Source of the DNA: Paludibacter sp.
GTDB taxonomy: Bacteria; Bacteroidota; Bacteroidia; Bacteroidales; Paludibacteraceae
NCBI GenBank assembly: GCA_019163375.1
Contig: JAFLKK010000002.1
Span: forward strand, 62,001 to 126,000
Direction of reading: 5' to 3'
DNA: 64,000 nucleotides
Part shown: positions 1 to 8,760 of the stretch, piece after piece
Layout of the letters: every line of letters begins with the position of its first letter
How positions within the stretch are numbered: position 1 is the first letter of the stretch
The notes under the pieces: model-generated
What the model was told of the DNA's origin: nothing
Databases searched by the model: none
The model's input: only the letters and a program-made list of their open reading frames with translations
Program-made: the position numbers and the translations under genes

Positions 1-1420
1 TGCGGAAAACTTCAGCAGTATTATTTTCCTTCATTATTGAAGCCATTTCTGCCACGCACCAATCGTCGTAACCACTTTCTAATGTTCTCGATACCGATTC
101 ATTGTCTATTTTGTCGAAAGGATAATAACCGTATTTGTTGTACAATTCCCAATCGGAGTTTATGTGGCTTTTAGTGGATGTTTCAACCATAGCTTTTAGA
201 ACTTCGGTTTTATCGAATCCTCTAAAACCATTGTTTACAGCACTCAAAAGCATTGGAATGGTATGATTGCCAATCATACAATAATTATCCTGCCCCCAAG
301 CAGTCCAGATCGGTAGAAAGCCGGCGGCTTTGTGATGTAAAAGTAGAGTCTGCACAATGCCGTTCACCTTTTCGGGAGCTATAATCTGCAATAAGGGAAA
401 GGCCCCACGGTAAATATCCCATATAGAAAGTGTGGAATAATACTCTTTATTCGGCGCAACAGAAATTTTATTATCCGCACCCCGGTATTTCCCATTTACA
501 TCAGCTATATTGCAAGGCTGTAGAAAAAAATGATAGAGCGATGTATAAAAAATTTCCTGTTGTTTCGGGCTTGCTTCAATGTCAATACGGTTCAGATAGG
601 TATTCCAACTCTCAACAGCATGTTGTCTTACTTTTTCAAAGTTCCAATCCTGAATTTCAGTATCCAGATTTAGTTTGGCACCAATCACATCGACGCTTGA
701 AATTGAAATTTTTACCTGTAGTATTTTATTCTCATCTAAGTCAAACAACAGATTATAGCGTGCTGCATGCTCTTTGGCTTCACGTGGAAGTAAACTCGTT
801 TCTTTGAAAGGTTTATCAAACTTAAGCACAAAGAAATAGGTTCTCTCCACCCAATTACGTGTATGGCAATAACCGGTAATTGTCTGATTGTCTTCAAACT
901 TAAGGTCGCTGTTCAATACCAAACTATCCGTCATGAAACGAAGACCATGCTGAAAATCGGCCAACACAGTTGCTTTGCGCGTGGGGTAAGTATATCTGTG
1001 AAAAGCCACCCGATCAGAGCAAGTGAGCTCTACTTTCACTCCGTCTTTTTTAGTAAGGCTATAATAGCCAACTTCAGCTTTCTCAGTGTTTTTGAAATAA
1101 CTGTTTTTGGTATTAATATATGAATTTTCGGCAAAAGGCAAAAGTAATATATCACCCATCTCATTGATTCCTGTACCACTGAAACGGGTTTGTGAAAATC
1201 CAAGCAACAAACTGTCCTGATATTGGTAGCCGCTGGTGTGATTCCAACCTTGTTCCCGATTATCCGGTCCGGTCTGTACCATTCCAAAAGGCATTGACGG
1301 TCCGGGAAAGGTATGACCGGTACCATCCGTACCAATAAAAACATTCACAAAACGAGCGTTGTTCTGAGCAGCCAAACCAAGTGCAAGCAGTAAGAAGAGT
1401 TTGATGTAAATTATCCGCAT
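1..1420 (-). CDS. GH92 family alpha-1,2-mannosidase, 5' part (runs off the window)
   Basis: Read on the minus strand from the ATG at 1420, the frame stays open to the window edge (about 473 codons; the C-terminus lies outside). The N-terminus has a hydrophobic signal peptide ending near LGLAAQ, so the protein is exported. Segments typical of glycoside hydrolase family 92 are visible: FIGTDGTGHTFPGPSMPFGM near the start, TLSIWDIYRGAFPL in the middle, and YGYYPFD followed by SRTLESGYDDWCVAEMA. GH92 enzymes are calcium-dependent exo-alpha-mannosidases that trim mannose from N-glycans and mannans in Bacteroidetes. It is divergent from the AraC-type regulator at 1551, which may control it. The family call is firm; the linkage specificity is not determined. 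Confidence 0.93.
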   Translation of the reverse strand, partial: MRIIYIKLFLLLALGLAAQNNARFVNVFIGTDGTGHTFPGPSMPFGMVQTGPDNREQGWNHTSGYQYQDSLLLGFSQTRFSGTGINEMGDILLLPFAENSYINTKNSYFKNTEKAEVGYYSLTKKDGVKVELTCSDRVAFHRYTYPTRKATVLADFQHGLRFMTDSLVLNSDLKFEDNQTITGYCHTRNWVERTYFFVLKFDKPFKETSLLPREAKEHAARYNLLFDLDENKILQVKISISSVDVIGAKLNLDTEIQDWNFEKVRQHAVESWNTYLNRIDIEASPKQQEIFYTSLYHFFLQPCNIADVNGKYRGADNKISVAPNKEYYSTLSIWDIYRGAFPLLQIIAPEKVNGIVQTLLLHHKAAGFLPIWTAWGQDNYCMIGNHTIPMLLSAVNNGFRGFDKTEVLKAMVETSTKSHINSDWELYNKYGYYPFDKIDNESVSRTLESGYDDWCVAEMASIMKENNTAEVFR

Positions 1421-1512
1421 AGTTGTATCTTTAAAGTTGATACAAAATAAATGTATTATTTCTAAGTGGGATTAATCATAATTAGTAGATAATAGTGCTA
1501 TATTATCTTTTA

Positions 1513-1548
1513 TTTCTATATTTGCGGAATTATTTGTCAATATAGAAA
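1513..1548 (+). promoter_or_regulatory. Promoter -7 box and inverted-repeat operator before the AraC gene
   Basis: A Bacteroidetes-type -7 box TATATTTG lies at 1517-1524. It is embedded in a perfect 10-bp inverted repeat: TTTCTATATT at 1513-1522 and AATATAGAAA at 1539-1548, ending 2 bp before the start codon at 1551. A dyad overlapping the promoter and start suggests autoregulation by the encoded AraC protein; that role is inferred. Confidence 0.5.
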
Positions 1549-1550
1549 TA

Positions 1551-2405
1551 ATGAAAGCCAGATTCGAACAAATTAATCCAAAGCAGGAAAGCTCATTTAC
1601 ACTTCTTCAACTTAGTCAGCCGCAATTTGCATTGCCCTACCATTTTCACCCTCAGTTTGAACTGACTTGGATACAAAAAAGCTCCGGCAAACGATATGTG
1701 GGAGGGAATGTTGCCAACTATGCTGAAGGCGATTTGGTGTTGGTGGGTTCTAATACACCGCATTGCTGGCTTAGTGAAAATGACACCTCAGACGATAGTG
1801 CTCAGGCTATAGTTGTTCAGTTTACAATTGATTTTGCAGGTGAATCGTTTATGAAAATTCCTGAAATGGTTGAAATAAAAAATCTGTTGCAAAAAGCAAC
1901 ACCCGGAATACAAATTATAGGAAAAACTCGCCAACAAGTTATAGAAAAACTTGCAAGCTGTGTAACAAATAAAGGATTTTACAAACTTGTTGGATTAATA
2001 GAAATGCTGTATATCATTGCTTTGTCAGAAGATACTCGTCAGATTGACACACAATTTGCAGCCACTAACAATTCGTTTTCGGAATCAGAACGTTTTCAGA
2101 AAGTATTTCAATACCTTATTGAAAATTACCGGAATGAAATAACGTTGGATTCGGTAGCTGAAATAGTCCATCTTACCCCAACAGCATTTTGCCGTTTTTT
2201 TAAAGCAGCAACACACAAAACATTGGTGGAAGTAATTACTGATTTTCGTATTAATCAAGCCTGTTCACTATTAAGCAATACCGATAAACCGATATTGGAA
2301 GTTTGTTTTGAAAGTGGCTTTGGCAATATTTCCTATTTCAATAAGAAATTTAAAGCAATAACAGGGAATACCCCGATGGAATATCGAAAGTTGTTTGTAG
2401 AATAA
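1551..2405 (+). CDS. AraC family transcriptional regulator with N-terminal cupin
   Basis: A 284-residue protein. Residues about 10-100 form a cupin-like sensor (HFHPQFELTWI; the later NTPHCW motif). Residues about 180-284 form the two helix-turn-helix motifs of AraC/XylS proteins, ending in the signature around EVCFESGFGNISYFNKKFKAITG and TPMEYRK. Such proteins sense a small ligand, often a sugar, and activate neighbouring genes. The divergent GH92 mannosidase upstream is the natural candidate target, making this a plausible local regulator of mannoside use. The regulon is inferred from position only. Confidence 0.93.
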   Translation: MKARFEQINPKQESSFTLLQLSQPQFALPYHFHPQFELTWIQKSSGKRYVGGNVANYAEGDLVLVGSNTPHCWLSENDTSDDSAQAIVVQFTIDFAGESFMKIPEMVEIKNLLQKATPGIQIIGKTRQQVIEKLASCVTNKGFYKLVGLIEMLYIIALSEDTRQIDTQFAATNNSFSESERFQKVFQYLIENYRNEITLDSVAEIVHLTPTAFCRFFKAATHKTLVEVITDFRINQACSLLSNTDKPILEVCFESGFGNISYFNKKFKAITGNTPMEYRKLFVE

Positions 2406-3894
2406 GTTTCATATACAACCACAGAAGACCCCACCACCCATTAGTAGTGCTGAAAATAAATATATTCCGAATTGATTATCCATGTGCTTGCGGTATATAT
2501 GTTCCATTTCAGCTCCATTTCGTTTTAGGTTCAGCTTTCGTTCATCCACTTGCCCTCCACTTCATTTTACCTACATTGCAAGCATTCATCTCAGCACCCC
2601 ACGGTTTCGGGAAACACTCATTCCCATTTCGCAGGCTTCATTCATTTAGTTTTTCCCAAGCCATTTTTTAATGCACATATCCAATGTTATATTTTTTAAC
2701 TGTGGTGAATTAATACCGACCTAGCTCCTAAAGAAGAGTGATAAGGTGTCTTTACTCAAAATAATGCAATCTTCCCGCCGTACCAGCTACTTGAGAATAA
2801 TGCCCCGAAAACCACTTATGACTTTTATGCGTGTTTATCTTTTGGTAGTCGCATAAAAGTCACAACAGGTTTTCCGTTGGGGACAACGGACACAACCCAT
2901 TTTTTTCTCGCCTGACACATCGATTCTCGGTGTCCACTCCAAAAAAATGCGTTGTGATAGAGTTTGATAATGTTGAAAAGTAAGAATAAGTTTTCGGGAC
3001 TAATTCTTACTTTTTTTAGGATATGGATAATGGAAAACTTATTTCCTGCTTTCCAACATTTAAAGACATTCGCAATTTAAGTTTTATGTCGATCTTGAGA
3101 TTAATGCCCCAAATAATATGCCTGTTTTTAGAGACCTAGTTTCTTGGTACAAAGAAAAACAGGTAAATTATTTTGAATAGGGACAGCGGATAAACTCCAT
3201 TCAGCGTTCAATTATTTGCTGCCGCCAGAATAAAATAATTTCCCGCTAAATAAAGTTATTGTTTTTAGCACTCCGTGTAATAAATATATGCTTACACTTC
3301 GTGTCAAAGAAACAGAAGTGTTTACCGGTTTGTGTATAATTGTGATATATTGAAAAGTTTGTGCCACGATTAGTTGTTAGATTGTTAGATACTTTTCTAA
3401 CTTCCAATACAGTGTGTTTTCTTTGTTGCAATATAGACATATTGAAATATTGCAATATTGACAACAAGATTTCAATATGTCAAGCTATCAAGATTCCAAT
3501 CATTCAGTTTAGAATAAAAGCAGTCAATCGCTATAACTTTCAAAGAAGCATTGAAGATAATCTCAGAGAACAAGAATAAGGGTAAAATCCGTCTATAAAT
3601 TACTGTCAGTATTTACTTTTCTTTGTCCACTTTTGGCATCCTACTTTTATTTCAAATTAAGAAACTGATATTAATTTTAAATGTGACTTAGAAAGTTCAT
3701 TTTAAACACATAAGAGCAGTCAATAAAGCTAAATACATTTGCAAAACGCAAATGGCAAGTTGTATTTTGAGCGGCTCGAAATTCTTTGAGCGGCTCAAAA
3801 TTACTTGCCCTTTCAGGGGTAAAGTAGCCTCCGAAGTCGCTACTTTTAAAGAATAATTAATGGAGCAAGTAGTTCAAATGCAAAACATAATGAT
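2406..3894. other. Non-coding accessory stretch with palindromes
   Basis: About 1.5 kb without a convincing gene. Short open frames at 2447-2671 and 3361-3579 have no recognisable domain and no good start context. The striking content is the palindrome cluster at about 2799-3190, described separately. At 3427-3480 there is an AT-rich stretch with repeated ATATTG/CAATATTG motifs. I see no tRNA, transposase or CRISPR repeat. Confidence 0.6.
2799..3190. repeat. Cluster of four long imperfect palindromes
   Basis: Four dyads lie in tandem. (1) 2803-2882: outer CCCCGAAAACC with GGTTTTCCGTTGGGG, inner perfect GACTTTTATGCG at 2820-2831 with CGCATAAAAGTC at 2850-2861. (2) 2892-2955: ACAACCCATTTTTTT with AAAAAAATGCGTTGT. 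(3) 2969-3060: AATGTTGAAAAG with CTTTCCAACATT around AAGTAAGAAT with ATTCTTACTT. (4) 3105-3182: CCTGTTTTT at 3121-3129 with AAAAACAGG at 3155-3163. Dyads 1 and 4 share the ends TAATGCCCC and GGGACARCGGA although their interiors differ. This layout of conserved ends and variable palindromic core recalls recombination sites or mobile palindromic elements; the function is unknown. Confidence 0.6.
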
Positions 3895-4370
3895 ATGAGT
3901 AAAGGAGAGAGTAAGTCAAATGTAAGACACAAAGCGGGCAGGAAGCCCAAGAGTCTCCAGCTATTTTCCGGTATTCAATATACCTTGATGAGGTGGAAAA
4001 TGCACAGTTTCTAGGTTGTTTTGAACAGTCAGGAATGAATGCTAAAGCAAATTTCATTACATCATGTATTTTTGATAAACCCTTAAAAGTGGTCAAATTA
4101 GATAAAGCGGCAATTGATTATCATATGAGACTGGCCACTTTCTATTCTCAATATCGTGCCATAGGTGTCAATTATAATCAGGTTTTTGCTGTCATTAAAT
4201 CATCCTTTTCTGATAGAAAAGCTCTTGCATATCTTGCTAAATTAGAAAGAGCTACTTTTGAACTAGTAGTATCAAACCACCAGATCATGACTCTTGCGCA
4301 AGATCTCGAAGTAAAGATATATGGATCAAAGGATATAGAATCTTCGATAAAGGGAAAGTCGATAAAATAA
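3895..4370 (+). pseudogene. mobA: Frameshifted remnant of mobilization protein MobA (CTnDOT-type ICE)
   Basis: From the ATG at 3895 the reading begins MSKGESKSNVRHKAGRKPK, typical of the basic N-terminus of MobA of Bacteroidetes conjugative transposons. The body (RYSIYLDEVENAQFLGCFEQ, then FRAIGVNYNQV-like text, here YRAIGVNYNQVFAVI) continues in another frame to 4370. The two frames differ by one frameshift near 3945-3965. The frame used from 3993 on has a possible internal ATG but lacks the N-terminal segment. MobA assists relaxase (MobB) binding at oriT. No mobB, mobC or tra genes accompany it, so it is a leftover of a decayed element. A sequencing error at the shift cannot be excluded. 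Confidence 0.75.
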
Positions 4371-4664
4371 TGGAGAGATGATTGAGTTGAAATGTATTTC
4401 CAGTTCTATTTTATGGTAGTTTTTATTCAAATAAGAGTGAATCATGGTATTGTTTAGATTTTGTATTTACAAATTAGATTATCTATCGAAAGGAATTATA
4501 TACACTGTTGCAATTAAATTTTTGAGGTGCTATGGTAAGACTTTGTAGAAGCCCTATTAAGTTTCCCGTCACAGGTCTCCTATAAACAAAAAGAGAAGCA
4601 CAATTTGTGTTTCTCTTTTATAGATGATTTTATAAGGTGTGTTGTTTAGAACATTGTTGAGTCA

Positions 4665-5891
4665 CTATATTTTGTACATTTTTTCAATCCCTTCTAACTT
4701 CCCTGCAAGTTCCTGCATATCGTTACTGATTTTACTATCGGTAATACGTGCATAGATTTGTGTAGTTTTAATATTGGTATGTCCAAGCATTTTACTTACC
4801 GTTTCAATTGGTACACCCTTAGCCAATGTAACCGTTGTGGCAAAAGTATGTCTGGCTAAGTGAAACGTAAGCTCTTTGTCTATTTCGCACAAATCACCTA
4901 TCTCCTTGAGGTAGGCATTCATTTTTTGATTACTCAGAATTGGAAGCAACTTATTATCTGGTGATTTTCCTTTGTACTTCTCTAAAATCATTTTAGGGAC
5001 ATCTAGTAGGAGGATGTTGGATTGTACATTCGTCTTTTGTCGCTTAGTCATGATCCATAGCTTACCATCAAATGAAGTGCGTACACTTTTGTCGGTTAGA
5101 TTTTTTACATCGATGTAAGCCAAGCCGGTGAAGCACGAAAAAACAAATATATCGCGAACGAGTTCAAGACGTTTTGTGCTAAACTGCTTCTTTAATAATT
5201 TTTCAATATCTTCTTGTGGTAGATATCCTCTATCGACTTTTGCTAATCTGATTTTATAGTTTGCGAAAGGATCAATCGTAATCAAACCATTATTACGTGC
5301 AATAAGAATAATGCGTTTAAAGAATTGCATAAACTTAGCGGTAGTGTTAGCATTGCAACCTGCCGTAGTCATCAAATAGATTTCAAAATCGCACAAGAAC
5401 ATGTGCTTAATTTCTTTGAGAGAAATGTCGGCTAATTTGTATTTAAGAAGAAGGAACTTTTGAAGGTGTTTGCGGGTTACTTCGTATTTTTGATAGGTTG
5501 CTGCAGATTTTGAGATTCCAACAAGTTTCAGAGTATCTTCATTATGTTTTTGAAAGATATCCAAAAGTGTTTCAAAATTATCGCTTATTCCAAGAAATTC
5601 ATTTTTTACTTTTTCAGCAGTTACATAATTATCACGATGCCGAAGCTCGTGGTAATTCTTGTGGACTGATGCATTGATTTCATTTAATAGCGCATTGAGC
5701 TTTTTGCTATCAGATGACTGACCGATAGCCTTGCCCATTTTTACACTCCAGTTGTCAGGTTGAATTTCTAATTTGGTGTTGAATTGAGCAACGTGTCCAT
5801 CGACAGTGATGCGAGCAACAATTGGCATTTTGCCATCTTTTCTGATGGCATTCCTTTTTACGTAAAAAAGGACTTTAAATGTACTTTTCAT
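4665..5891 (-). CDS. IntDOT-type tyrosine recombinase (site-specific integrase)
   Basis: A 408-residue product if started at the ATG at 5891 (MKSTFKVLFYVKRNAIRKDGK), the usual start for this family; an upstream in-frame ATG at 6008 would add 39 atypical residues. The arm-binding domain is at about 1-95, the SAM-like core-binding domain at about 105-205 and the catalytic domain to the end. Catalytic residues: the normal first arginine is replaced by alanine in CFTGLAYIDV (residue 258), followed by HLARHTF (H344, R347), MLGHT (H371) and Tyr380 in IYARI. IntDOT of CTnDOT likewise lacks the first arginine (Ser259), so this is a family trait rather than damage. Together with the mobA remnant it marks a decayed ICE. 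Confidence 0.93.
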   Translation of the reverse strand: MKSTFKVLFYVKRNAIRKDGKMPIVARITVDGHVAQFNTKLEIQPDNWSVKMGKAIGQSSDSKKLNALLNEINASVHKNYHELRHRDNYVTAEKVKNEFLGISDNFETLLDIFQKHNEDTLKLVGISKSAATYQKYEVTRKHLQKFLLLKYKLADISLKEIKHMFLCDFEIYLMTTAGCNANTTAKFMQFFKRIILIARNNGLITIDPFANYKIRLAKVDRGYLPQEDIEKLLKKQFSTKRLELVRDIFVFSCFTGLAYIDVKNLTDKSVRTSFDGKLWIMTKRQKTNVQSNILLLDVPKMILEKYKGKSPDNKLLPILSNQKMNAYLKEIGDLCEIDKELTFHLARHTFATTVTLAKGVPIETVSKMLGHTNIKTTQIYARITDSKISNDMQELAGKLEGIEKMYKI

Positions 5892-5987
5892 ACTTTCATT
5901 TTTTAATCGTTGTAAAATTAGTTTATCGATTGAAAATGAAATAATTGCCTTGAAGAAAAATGAGGACAAAACCCTGCCAAATAGACG

Positions 5988-6070
5988 TTTTTTGTGACCT
6001 ATTTCCAAAATTCAAAAAAGGTCACGATTTAGTCCCAAAATGCTGTCTTTTTGTGACCTAATTCGTGACT
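5988..6070. promoter_or_regulatory. Putative integrase arm-type sites
   Basis: TTTTTGTGACCTA occurs twice in direct orientation (5989-6001 and 6048-6060), with the related AAAAAAGGTCACGA at 6014-6027 in inverted orientation and TCGTGACT at 6063-6070. The cluster sits between the start of the IntDOT-type integrase and the att core at 6173, where arm sites of tyrosine recombinases usually lie. Binding is inferred from position and repetition. Confidence 0.5.
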
Positions 6071-6100
6071 AATGTTAAGACATTAGGTGGTTTGCAGTAA

Positions 6101-6137
6101 AATAAAAACCCCACAAAATGTTGATTTTGTGGGGTTT
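6101..6137 (-). terminator. Rho-independent terminator, minus strand
   Basis: Perfect 14-bp arms AAACCCCACAAAAT (6106-6119) and ATTTTGTGGGGTTT (6124-6137) with a GTTG loop. On the minus strand the stem is followed by TTTTTATT. It lies just outside the left att core, so it may be the original terminator of the tRNA-Ser transcript, separated from it by the element insertion, or may belong to the neighbouring ICE remnant. Confidence 0.75.
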
Positions 6138-6172
6138 GTCTGGTTTTAGTCGTTGTTATACTTTACCTTTCA

Positions 6173-6185
6173 GCGGAGAGGAAGG
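6173..6185. mobile_element. attL core of the NBU2-type element (13-bp direct repeat)
   Basis: GCGGAGAGGAAGG here is identical to 20928-20940, which is the 3' end of the tRNA-Ser gene. The flanking bases differ on both sides, so the identity is exactly 13 bp. The integrase gene at 6344 starts just inside. A 13-bp core in the 3' end of serine tRNA genes is the known target type of NBU2. Confidence 0.9.
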
Positions 6186-6286
6186 CTCTATAACCTATAG
6201 AATCATATACGATCAATAATGCGCAATTATGTGCTAATAAACAAGTTATTACAAAATTGAATTTTATTAAATTTCTTAGAATATCA

Positions 6287-6317
6287 TTGTATATCTCAAA
6301 TATTGGGTGTATCTTTG
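6287..6317 (+). promoter_or_regulatory. Promoter of the NBU-type integrase
   Basis: TTG at 6287-6289 and a -7 box TATCTTTG at 6310-6317 are separated by 20 bp, a good Bacteroidetes promoter, 27 bp before the ATG at 6344. The downstream region carries GGGTGT twice (6305-6310, 6317-6322) and the inverse ACACCC before the start codon, a possible operator for a repressor or for the integrase itself. Confidence 0.65.
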
Positions 6318-6343
6318 GGTGTTGATTTTAATTACACCCGATT

Positions 6344-7633
6344 ATGAATATAAAAAGAAATATTATTTTTGCCTTAGAGAGCCGAAAGAAAAACGGTGTT
6401 CCGGTAGTGGAGAACGTTCCTATCCGTATGCGTGTGGTGTTTTCAAGCCAGCGCATAGAGTTTACAACCGGCTATCGTATTGATGTATCCAAATGGGATA
6501 GTGACAAACAGCGTATTAAAAATGGCTGTACCAATAAGCTCAAACAAAGCGCATCAGAAATTAATTCCAATTTATTACAGTATTACACCGAAATTCAGAA
6601 TATTTTTAAAGAATTTGAGGTGCAAAATATCGTGCCAACTCCTACACAGATAAAGGAAGCTTTTAATGCCAAGCACAAACCTATCTTGGAAGCTGAGCCC
6701 AAGCCGAAAAAGTCAGATATTGATTTCATAACCGTTTTTGATGAGTTCGTCAAAGAATGCGGAAAACAAAACAACTGGACAGATTCTACCTACGAAAAAT
6801 TTGCAGCGACCAAAAAACATTTAAAAGACTTTGATTCAACTCTGTCTTTTGACTCTTTTGATGAGCCAAAGCTAACTGACTATGTTGATTATCTACGAGA
6901 CAAAAAAGATATGCGCAACAGTACTATCGGCAAACAAATAGGTTTTTTGAAATGGTTTCTCCGTTGGAGCTCCAAAAAGGGGTATAATCAAAACACAGCT
7001 TATGATACATTCAAACCTAAACTAAAGAACACCCCTAAAAAGGTAATCTTTCTTACATGGAAAGAACTTACCAAATTGCGTGAATATAAAATACCTGAAA
7101 CAAAGCAATATTTGGAGCGTGTACGGGATGTATTCTTGTTTTGTTGCTTTACCGGTTTACGGTATTCAGACGTACATAATCTGAGACGTAGTGATATTAA
7201 ACCGGAGCATATTGAAGTCACTACAATAAAAACGGCTGACAGCCTCATTATTGATTTGAATAAACACAGCAAAGCCATACTAGAGAAATATAAAGATGTG
7301 CATTTTGAAGAGTATAAAGCACTCCCGGTTATTAGTAATCAACGAATGAATGACTACTTGAAAGAGTTGGCCGAATTAGCCCAAATTGACGAGCTCGTAG
7401 GGGAAACTTACTACAAAGGGAATGAACGTATAGATACCGTTACACCTAAATATTCATTGCTGGGAACACATGCAGGACGTCGGACATTTATCTGCAATGC
7501 CCTATCACTTGGTATTCCTGCTCAGGTGGTCATGAAATGGACAGGGCACAGCGATTACAAGGCAATGAAACCTTATATTGATGTTGCCGATGATATTAAA
7601 GCGAATGCTATGAGTAAGTTTAATCAACTGTAA
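6344..7633 (+). CDS. NBU-type tyrosine recombinase (IntN1/IntN2 family)
   Basis: A 429-residue integrase: N-terminal arm-binding domain (about 1-115), SAM-like core-binding domain (about 128-225) and C-terminal catalytic domain. All active-site residues are visible: R273 in FTGLRYSDV, a beta-strand lysine near 296, H376 and R379 in GTHAGRRTF, H402 in WTGHSDY, and nucleophile Y411 in KPYIDV. Unlike the minus-strand integrase next door it keeps the first arginine. It lies 158 bp inside the 13-bp att core, consistent with the enzyme that recombines the element into tRNA-Ser. The next gene follows after 5 bp, suggesting co-transcription. Confidence 0.95.
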   Translation: MNIKRNIIFALESRKKNGVPVVENVPIRMRVVFSSQRIEFTTGYRIDVSKWDSDKQRIKNGCTNKLKQSASEINSNLLQYYTEIQNIFKEFEVQNIVPTPTQIKEAFNAKHKPILEAEPKPKKSDIDFITVFDEFVKECGKQNNWTDSTYEKFAATKKHLKDFDSTLSFDSFDEPKLTDYVDYLRDKKDMRNSTIGKQIGFLKWFLRWSSKKGYNQNTAYDTFKPKLKNTPKKVIFLTWKELTKLREYKIPETKQYLERVRDVFLFCCFTGLRYSDVHNLRRSDIKPEHIEVTTIKTADSLIIDLNKHSKAILEKYKDVHFEEYKALPVISNQRMNDYLKELAELAQIDELVGETYYKGNERIDTVTPKYSLLGTHAGRRTFICNALSLGIPAQVVMKWTGHSDYKAMKPYIDVADDIKANAMSKFNQL

Positions 7634-7638
7634 AAAAC

Positions 7639-8559
7639 ATGTTTATGAAAAAAGAAGTTGTACAGTCAATGTTACATTTTATACTAATGGACATTAAGCA
7701 GTATTGGATAGAAGAGCTCAATACAGAAGGAACTGATTTTAATTATGACTCTCAAGATATTTTTCGAACCGGATATGAGAAATGTATCACCGAATGGAAA
7801 ATAATAGAAGAATATCCCCCCGAAGTATTAAGTGCTGAAAGGATTGAAATTTTGAGCGATTTGAGGGCAGTTGCAACTGATATAATTGAGCTGTATGAAA
7901 AGCATAAGAACTTTTTCAGGCAATACAAAAGAGAAGATCTCATGTTGGATACATACAAAGCAAGGCATCCTCATTTTGACACCTTATCAAATTTAGAGTT
8001 GAAAATTATCTTAGGAATTGAGTCGGAAATACCGAGCAAAGATGAATATTATAAGTCAACCTTTTATGACCAATATGGATTTTTGTTAAATGATTATCAC
8101 TTTGAAATTTATGTGTTCTGTAAATATCTATTAAATGAGATAAAAGATAATTTTAAAGAGACCGAAAAATACAAAACATTTATTGAGAATGCAGATTTAG
8201 CTCCCTATTTTCCCATGGGGTTAGTTTACTCCGTATATAAACTCAGTGATGGGATTCTTTTTGAGAGTCTGTCAGAATTGGAGTTTTATAAATCCATAAA
8301 TTTGTTGGAATTATACTCTCCATTAAAAATAGAAAAATCAGCAATAAAAAGGGCTTATTATGTTTTACATAAATTTTCAACTTGTATTAAAAACAAAGAA
8401 CTGAAAAATTATTGGATAAATGTGATTCTTCATAGACTTGGAAAAGATGAATCAAACTACTCATCAAGATATCGGGATGTTGTTAGTGATAACGCTACCG
8501 GTGATGATACGTTATTTGCCAAAAATGTTGACGAAATTTTTAAACTTCATACCATATAG
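7639..8559 (+). CDS. Hypothetical protein at the NBU orf2 position
   Basis: A 306-residue acidic, mostly helical-looking soluble protein without signal peptide or membrane segment, 5 bp downstream of the integrase. An alternative start at the second ATG (7645) would remove two residues. I do not recognise a domain. In NBU1 the gene after the integrase (orf2) is among those needed for excision, so a role in element excision or its control is possible by position. Codon use is AT-rich like the rest of the element. Confidence 0.82.
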   Translation: MFMKKEVVQSMLHFILMDIKQYWIEELNTEGTDFNYDSQDIFRTGYEKCITEWKIIEEYPPEVLSAERIEILSDLRAVATDIIELYEKHKNFFRQYKREDLMLDTYKARHPHFDTLSNLELKIILGIESEIPSKDEYYKSTFYDQYGFLLNDYHFEIYVFCKYLLNEIKDNFKETEKYKTFIENADLAPYFPMGLVYSVYKLSDGILFESLSELEFYKSINLLELYSPLKIEKSAIKRAYYVLHKFSTCIKNKELKNYWINVILHRLGKDESNYSSRYRDVVSDNATGDDTLFAKNVDEIFKLHTI

Positions 8560-8760
8560 TCTCATTCTCTATCACCTACCAAGGTGCAACCATGTTCTTG
8601 AACTTTCGTTAAGCGTTATTTCTTTGATTATCTTAGGAATAGCGCTTTTTTATTTTTGAATTTTCCACTTCCACTCCAGGGTCATCCCATCCTATTTTTG
8701 CAATGTTCGAACCTCACAGCCGAAGTACAAGGCTATTGTTTAATCGTAACATTGTAAAGT

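Noticed and set aside
2447-2671. 74-codon open frame after the AraC gene
   Set aside because: No ribosome-binding site, no recognisable domain, and low-complexity Phe/His/Ser composition from AT/C-rich DNA.
3361-3579. 72-codon open frame upstream of the mobA remnant
   Set aside because: No domain and no support from neighbouring genes; the DNA is dominated by CAATATTG-type repeats.
5892-6008. N-terminal 39-residue extension of the IntDOT-type integrase
   Set aside because: The extension (MEIGHKKRLFGRVLSSFFFK) is unlike the family; the ATG at 5891 gives the normal family start.
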